Part shown: one piece after another, positions 59,558 through 64,000 of the stretch
Position numbering within the stretch: position 1 is the stretch's first letter
Layout of the letters: each line of letters opens with the position of its first letter
NCBI GenBank assembly: GCA_963734865.1
Contig: CAVTIV010000008.1
Span: 620,001 to 684,000 of the forward strand
Direction of reading: 5' to 3'
DNA: 64,000 nt
Source of the DNA: CBDCUW01 sp963734865
GTDB lineage: Bacteria > Planctomycetota > Planctomycetia > Pirellulales > Pirellulaceae
Translations under genes and position numbers: made by a program
The notes under the pieces: generated by a model
Seen by the model: only the letters and a program-made list of their open reading frames with translations
Databases searched by the model: none
What the model was told of the DNA's origin: nothing

Positions 59558-61132
59558 ATGATGAAAAACAGTGTCCGTCTGTTAGCGGGATTCGCCTTGG
59601 CTTTGCTGACGCACCGAGGTGTTCAGGCACAAGTGGCCGCCACCTCTGTGTCACCTCCCAACATTGTCTTTGTCCTGGCAGATGATCCCGGGTGGGGCGA
59701 TCCGAAATGCAATCATCCAGAGTCAAAGATTCCAACCCCTCATATCGATCAACTGGCGGCCCAGGGGACTCGCTTCACCCATGCACATTCTGCCGGCTCG
59801 ACGTGTGCTCCATCGCGTTTTGGCCTAATGACGGGAAGGTCACCGACTTGCTGGAAGTACTACGACGTTGGGGGCGAAGCCTGGAATTGCCTGACACTGC
59901 CAGAGATGATTCGCAGATCCGGTTACGTCACTGCCTGCATCGGGAAATGGCACTTCACCGCCCAATTCCCTGACAAAAACGGGAACTATGGAAAGTGCAA
60001 CGGAAGGACGGTGCCGAAAGATGCCGACCTCTCGAAGCCGTGTCGGCTCGGGCCTGTGGATCGCGGTTTTGATTACTTTTTTGGGACCCTCGCTCAACCT
60101 GCCGGCTGGCATTGCAATATCGAGAACAACACGCTGGTGGGCGATTTCACCGTCAACAAGAAAGGGTTCCCTGTCGGCGACGACTTCGATCTCCAACGGT
60201 GGTTTGAGCAGGCAACCCAGAAGACCGTGGAAAAGATTCAGTCGTATGCCGCCGACGGCACCAAGCCGTTCTTCGTCTACTATGCGATGAATGCGCCTCA
60301 TCATCCCATCATTCCCGGCGAAAGGTTCACTGGAAAAAGCAACGCGGGCGTGTATGGGGATTACTGTTGTCAGGTCGACTGGTTGTTCGGGACGATTCTG
60401 CAAGCCATTGATGACACAGGTGTGGCCGATAACACCGTTGTCATTTTCTCCAGTGACAACGGATCGTATGCCGCGCTGCCCGGAACACTGGGCGTGTGCG
60501 ATGGGACATCAGTCGCGACCCGTCCCGGAATGTACGACACGTCGGCAACCTCGCTGAACGGACACCGTCCCAGCGGACCTTGGCGAGGCGCGAAAGCGGA
60601 CATTTGGGAAGGAGGGCACCGCGTCCCCTACCTCGTCCGTTGGCCCGGGCACACGATACCGGGAACGGTTTGCGATGCTCCCGTCTCGCTCATGGATCAC
60701 ATCGCGACGTTCGCAGCGATCGTGAACTACCCGCTGACAGAACAGGATGGCTTGAACAGTTGGAATATCCTTCCGCTCTGGGAAGGAACCGTTCCGGAAG
60801 GTTTCGCAGAAACCCGCCCACTCATTCAGTATGCCAATTCGGCGCACGCTTTATTGCAGGGACGCTGGAAGATCATTCCAGGCAATCTCGGATCAGGGGG
60901 GTTCAGCGTCCCGGCAAAAGTCGCGCCGGAGTCGGGGTACGGGGGCCAGTTGTACGATTTCGTCGCGGATCCCTCCGAGTCGAAGAACCTCTGGCTGGAT
61001 GAGCCCGAGCGAGTCCAGAAACTGACTGAACTCCTCGAACAGCATATGAACCTGAACCGCGCAGCTCGAAATCTTTTTTTGAATGGTCCACAGACTTCTG
61101 GCTCGGTCCTTCCGGAAAGCAGTCAACCATGA
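59558..61132 (+). CDS. secreted type I sulfatase
   Basis: The protein has 524 residues. A signal peptide (MMKNSVRLLAGFALALLTHRG) precedes VLADDPGWGDPKCNHPES, signature C83-A-P-S-R-FGLMTG, ACIGKWHFTAQFP, and FSSDNGSY. The usual DDxGYGD motif reads DDPGWGD. Several cysteines (CNHPE, KCNGR, KPCRLG, DYCCQV) are unusually many for the family and may form disulfides. It starts 8 bp after the preceding sulfatase stop codon. It resembles arylsulfatase A/galactose-6-sulfatase-like proteins. Confidence 0.92.
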   Translation: MMKNSVRLLAGFALALLTHRGVQAQVAATSVSPPNIVFVLADDPGWGDPKCNHPESKIPTPHIDQLAAQGTRFTHAHSAGSTCAPSRFGLMTGRSPTCWKYYDVGGEAWNCLTLPEMIRRSGYVTACIGKWHFTAQFPDKNGNYGKCNGRTVPKDADLSKPCRLGPVDRGFDYFFGTLAQPAGWHCNIENNTLVGDFTVNKKGFPVGDDFDLQRWFEQATQKTVEKIQSYAADGTKPFFVYYAMNAPHHPIIPGERFTGKSNAGVYGDYCCQVDWLFGTILQAIDDTGVADNTVVIFSSDNGSYAALPGTLGVCDGTSVATRPGMYDTSATSLNGHRPSGPWRGAKADIWEGGHRVPYLVRWPGHTIPGTVCDAPVSLMDHIATFAAIVNYPLTEQDGLNSWNILPLWEGTVPEGFAETRPLIQYANSAHALLQGRWKIIPGNLGSGGFSVPAKVAPESGYGGQLYDFVADPSESKNLWLDEPERVQKLTELLEQHMNLNRAARNLFLNGPQTSGSVLPESSQP

Positions 61133-62643
61133 TGTACGTCTTCCGCATCCTACTGAGACTCGTCTTGTTCGGCGCAGCCAGTTCGTGGAATATCGCAAGT
61201 GAAGCGAAGCCGAACATTCTGTTTCTCTTCGCCGATGATCAGCGAGCGGACACGATTGCGGCACACGGTAACTCGCATATTCAGACACCCAACCTGGATC
61301 GGCTGGTTGCCGAGGGATTCAGTTTTCGATCCAACTATTGCGCCGGGTCGTTCTCGGGTGCAGTCTGTGTCGCGAGTCGATCCATGTTGATGACCGGGCG
61401 CCACTGGCCTCGCATTGCTGATCGGGCGACTTGGAATGGCATGCCGTTACTGCCGGAAATTCTCGCACAAAATGGTTACCAGACATTTGCTGTCGGCAAG
61501 TGGCACAATGGCGCAAATACGCTGGCCCGCGCATTCCAGTCGGGACGCAATCTGTTCATGGGTGGTATGGCCGACCACACGCAGGTTCCCATTCGTCAGC
61601 TCAGCACAGACGGCACACTCAGTGCCCCGGAAACCGGGGATGGGTTTTCCAGCGAACTGTTCGCCAATGCGGCTATTCCGTTTCTGGAATCAGACCGTCC
61701 CCAGGAGCAGCCCTTCTTCCTCTACGTCGCGTTTACGGCTCCGCATGATCCACGCAACCCACCGATCGCGTACCGGCAGCAGTATTACCAGAACCGGCCG
61801 CCCCTGCCCGCAAACTTTCTTCCTTTGCATCCGTTTGACAACGGTCATGTTGCCGGGCATGAACGTGACGAAGGCCTGGCTGACTTGCCACGCGATCCGA
61901 ATGTGATCGGAGATCAGCTATGTGAATACTATGGCCTGATCACACATCTTGACGAGCAGGTCGGCCGCGTGATCGACGCGCTCAATCAGTCACCATATGC
62001 CAAGAATACGCTGATTGTGTACACCGCTGACCATGGCCTTGCCGTGGGCAGCCATGGCCTGCTTGGAAAACAGAGCATCTACGAGCACAGCATGCGCTGC
62101 CCATTGATTGTGTCTGGACTCAACGTGCCCAAAGGAAAATCAACGAGCTCGCTGACATACCTGCTGGACCTGTATCCCACGATTTGCAATCTGACCGCGA
62201 CACCAATTCCGGAAGGCGTGGACGGACAAGATCTCGCGCCGATTTGGCGCGGTGAAAAGACGGAGGTACGAGACTCTTTGTTCCTGGCCTTCGAAGGCGC
62301 AATGCGGTCAATCCGTGATCAACGTTGGAAACTGCACATCTACCCGCGCATCAATTACGAGTTGTTGTTCGATCTTGAGAACGATCCGGGCGAAATGCAC
62401 AACCTGGCTGAGATTCCAGAGTACCAGGCACAGATTGACCGTCTCACGGATTTGATGAAAGTTTGGCAGCAAAGAGTTGGAGACAATCAGGCATTGTCGG
62501 TCGCCAAGCCGAAAGACACGACGTTTAATCCGACCGGCCGGGAGCGAGTCCTTGATGTGTGGCAACCTCAATGGATTCGAGACAAGTATTTCGGCGGTCG
62601 CAACGATTCCAATCACGGGCCAGTCGTGCATAAGAGCAAATAG
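61129..62643 (+). CDS. secreted sulfatase with CxAxR signature
   Basis: The protein has 504 residues. Its start overlaps the previous stop (ATGA), so translation is probably coupled. The signature is C80-V-A-S-R-SMLMTG: the proline of the usual C-x-P-S-R is alanine, a variant known for some sulfatases matured by formylglycine enzymes. FLFADDQRADTIAAHG and YTADHGLAVGSHGLLGK show the same subgroup as the gene at 58122. No signs of decay are seen. Confidence 0.92.
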   Translation: MMYVFRILLRLVLFGAASSWNIASEAKPNILFLFADDQRADTIAAHGNSHIQTPNLDRLVAEGFSFRSNYCAGSFSGAVCVASRSMLMTGRHWPRIADRATWNGMPLLPEILAQNGYQTFAVGKWHNGANTLARAFQSGRNLFMGGMADHTQVPIRQLSTDGTLSAPETGDGFSSELFANAAIPFLESDRPQEQPFFLYVAFTAPHDPRNPPIAYRQQYYQNRPPLPANFLPLHPFDNGHVAGHERDEGLADLPRDPNVIGDQLCEYYGLITHLDEQVGRVIDALNQSPYAKNTLIVYTADHGLAVGSHGLLGKQSIYEHSMRCPLIVSGLNVPKGKSTSSLTYLLDLYPTICNLTATPIPEGVDGQDLAPIWRGEKTEVRDSLFLAFEGAMRSIRDQRWKLHIYPRINYELLFDLENDPGEMHNLAEIPEYQAQIDRLTDLMKVWQQRVGDNQALSVAKPKDTTFNPTGRERVLDVWQPQWIRDKYFGGRNDSNHGPVVHKSK

Positions 62644-62681
62644 TCAAAGCGTCTTGCGGGAATCGTCGTGCTCGCCAAGCC

Positions 62682-62711
62682 GAAACTGAAACTGAAACTG
62701 AAACTGAAACC
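62682..62711 (+). repeat. hexanucleotide microsatellite (GAAACT)4 plus one variant
   Basis: Four perfect GAAACT copies are followed by GAAACC, just upstream of the last sulfatase start codon (62725). The run lies in its leader, where the ribosome-binding site is expected. Length change here could alter spacing or expression. Confidence 0.9.
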
Positions 62712-62724
62712 GAAAGGCTAACCC

Positions 62725-64000
62725 ATGAAGACCTACTTCTTTGTCATCCTCACCTCGCTCGCATTCTGCAGCGGCTTCACGGACGCCGCGGAACGCTCGC
62801 CAAATATCATCTTTTTTCTTTTCGACGATTTTGGTTGGAGCCAACCCTCCTCGTACAACGCTGATACTCGTCTGAATCTTCCCAATTTCGACAAGCTGGC
62901 TGCAGAGGGGATGCGTTTTACCGAATGCGCACTCCGCGGCAGCGGTTTGCACCCCGACCCGTTACGGAGTCATTACGGGTCGATATCCATCGCCGGCATT
63001 GGTCAGTTCGGTGTGCTGGGAACCTGGTCGCCCCCGATCATTCCGACCGAGCGGATGACCGTTGCATCACTGCTGAAACAGCAGGGTTACGAGACCGCTT
63101 GTGTCGGCAAATGGCACCTCGGCATGGAATGGGCGGACGGGGAAGGCAAGGGACAACCTCCAATCGGTTCCAAGATTCTCAAAGGTCCAAACCAGCTGGG
63201 GTTTGACTACTTTTGTGGATTCACGCATGCCGGGAATATCGGCACGATTATTGAGCAAGATCAGGTCATCGCTCATGTTGACAAGGTCGAGAATCAGCCA
63301 TTGATGTTGCGCAAAGCCAAGGAATGGATCGGGAATCGTGACCCCAGCGAACCATTTTTCCTGTATTTTCCAGTCTGTCCGCCTCACTATCCCGTGGCCC
63401 CGGCCCCGGAATTCATTGGCAAAAGCGGTGGAGAAGATGTGGCAGGCAAGGACCTTACAGGTCGCATGATCCCAAAAACTATCCGGACTGGGTGTATCAA
63501 GGGGATTTCATGCTGGGGGAAATCGTCGAGTCGCTGAAGCAGCTGGGAGTTGCCGACAACACATTGTTAATCGTCACCGGGGACAACGGTGCAGAGCATC
63601 GGGTCTACGCTCCACTTCGCGAATCGAACGCAGTATCTACGAGGGGGGGCATCGCGTGCCGTTTATCGCCCGGTGGCCCAATGCCGTGAAGTCAGGTTCG
63701 ACATGGAATCATCCCGTCTGCCTCAACGATCTGATGGCGACCGCTGCCGAGATCACGGGAGCAACACTACCGCCCAATGCTGGTGAGGACAGTGTCTCGC
63801 TATTGCCTGCGCTGCTGAGCAAGACCGAGGAGCCGACGCGCGAGGGCACGATTCATCAGTCGATGGGGGCGGATCTGGCCATTCGGCAGGGGCCATGGAA
63901 GCTCGTCTTTCAAAAGGATGGCAGTCGTGAGCTCTACAACCTGGAGTCCGACTTGAGCGAGACCACGGACGTCTTCGCCGACAACCCGTCAATCGCCACA
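62725..64000 (+). pseudogene. sulfatase with four frame breaks, running off the window
   Basis: A signal peptide (MKTYFFVILTSLAFCSGFTDA) and FFLFDDFGWSQPSSYNADTR are in frame. Near 62927 the frame shifts: the signature V-C-T-P-T-R-YGVITGRYP is in another frame, returning near 62995 to GIGQFGVLGTWSPP. A third shift near 63466 leads to HDPKNYPDWVYQGDFMLG and VTGDNGAEHRVY, and a fourth near 63628 to RSIYEGGHRVPFIARWP and on to the window end. In the first, intact reading the active-site cysteine is lost. Family is arylsulfatase-like. Either sequence quality is poor here or the gene is decaying. Confidence 0.85.

Noticed and set aside
1..64000. tRNA, rRNA or riboswitch genes
   Set aside because: I looked in the spacers for tRNA-like, rRNA-like and known riboswitch core sequences and saw none. 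Weak candidates cannot be excluded without a covariance-model search.

Overview
The window looks like chromosomal DNA of a marine planctomycete of the Pirellulaceae (Rhodopirellula-like). This is inferred from family content, not from a marker gene. The evidence is the density of type I sulfatases, two PSD1 (DUF1549/DUF1553) plus DUF1501 pairs, a Ser/Thr kinase with WD40 and TPR repeats beside an ECF sigma factor, and a giant Calx-beta/PKD protein with a planctomycete-style N-terminal export motif. Nine sulfatase genes carry ten catalytic domains (three of the genes are frameshifted), and there are two further sulfatase relics.

Layout. 1-1.8 kb: a REPtron, meaning a REP-associated tyrosine transposase (RAYT) between arrays of 39-bp GTAG-hairpin units. 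1.7-11.9 kb, minus strand: an operon-like run PSD1 - DUF1501 - PfkB sugar kinase - sulfatase (frameshifted) - tandem class II aldolase - sulfatase. 12.4-17.3 kb, plus: PHP histidinol phosphatase, a succinate dehydrogenase operon (membrane, flavoprotein and iron-sulfur subunits) and a broken TPR gene. 17.5-25.7 kb, plus: a second PSD1 - DUF1501 run followed by an enolase-superfamily dehydratase, an MFS sugar-acid transporter and a secreted beta-propeller glycosidase-like protein. 26.5-31.6 kb, minus: kinase/WD40/TPR protein split by a frameshift, with its ECF sigma factor. 32-39 kb, plus: giant cell-surface protein, split by a frameshift. 39-42.5 kb: relic-rich DNA (IS256 and beta-helix fragments, a glycosidase scrap, palindromes, G-tracts) around an exported methyltransferase-like protein. 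42.5-64 kb, plus: a large sulfatase/peptidase/amino-acid catabolism island with two AraC-type regulators on the minus strand.

The most striking part is 42.5-57.9 kb. One 1231-residue secreted protein joins an iduronate-2-sulfatase-like domain, a von Hippel-Lindau (VHL) beta-domain-like module, a second sulfatase domain and a C-terminal HExxH metallopeptidase. The next gene is a sulfatase with another VHL-like module. Both modules align without gaps to the human VHL hydroxyproline pocket and keep several pocket residues. The same island encodes a DUF885 peptidase, a DapA-family lyase/deaminase and a probable cis-3-hydroxyproline dehydratase. I propose, as inference, a system that attacks a sulfated, hydroxyproline-containing glycoprotein and consumes both its sugar and its imino acid. 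Between the intact genes lie remnants of deleted genes (sulfatase, tdh, kbl, integrase), so the island appears to be turning over rapidly. Ten apparent single-base frame breaks in seven genes, four of them in the last sulfatase, mean that either sequence errors or recent decay affect this window.
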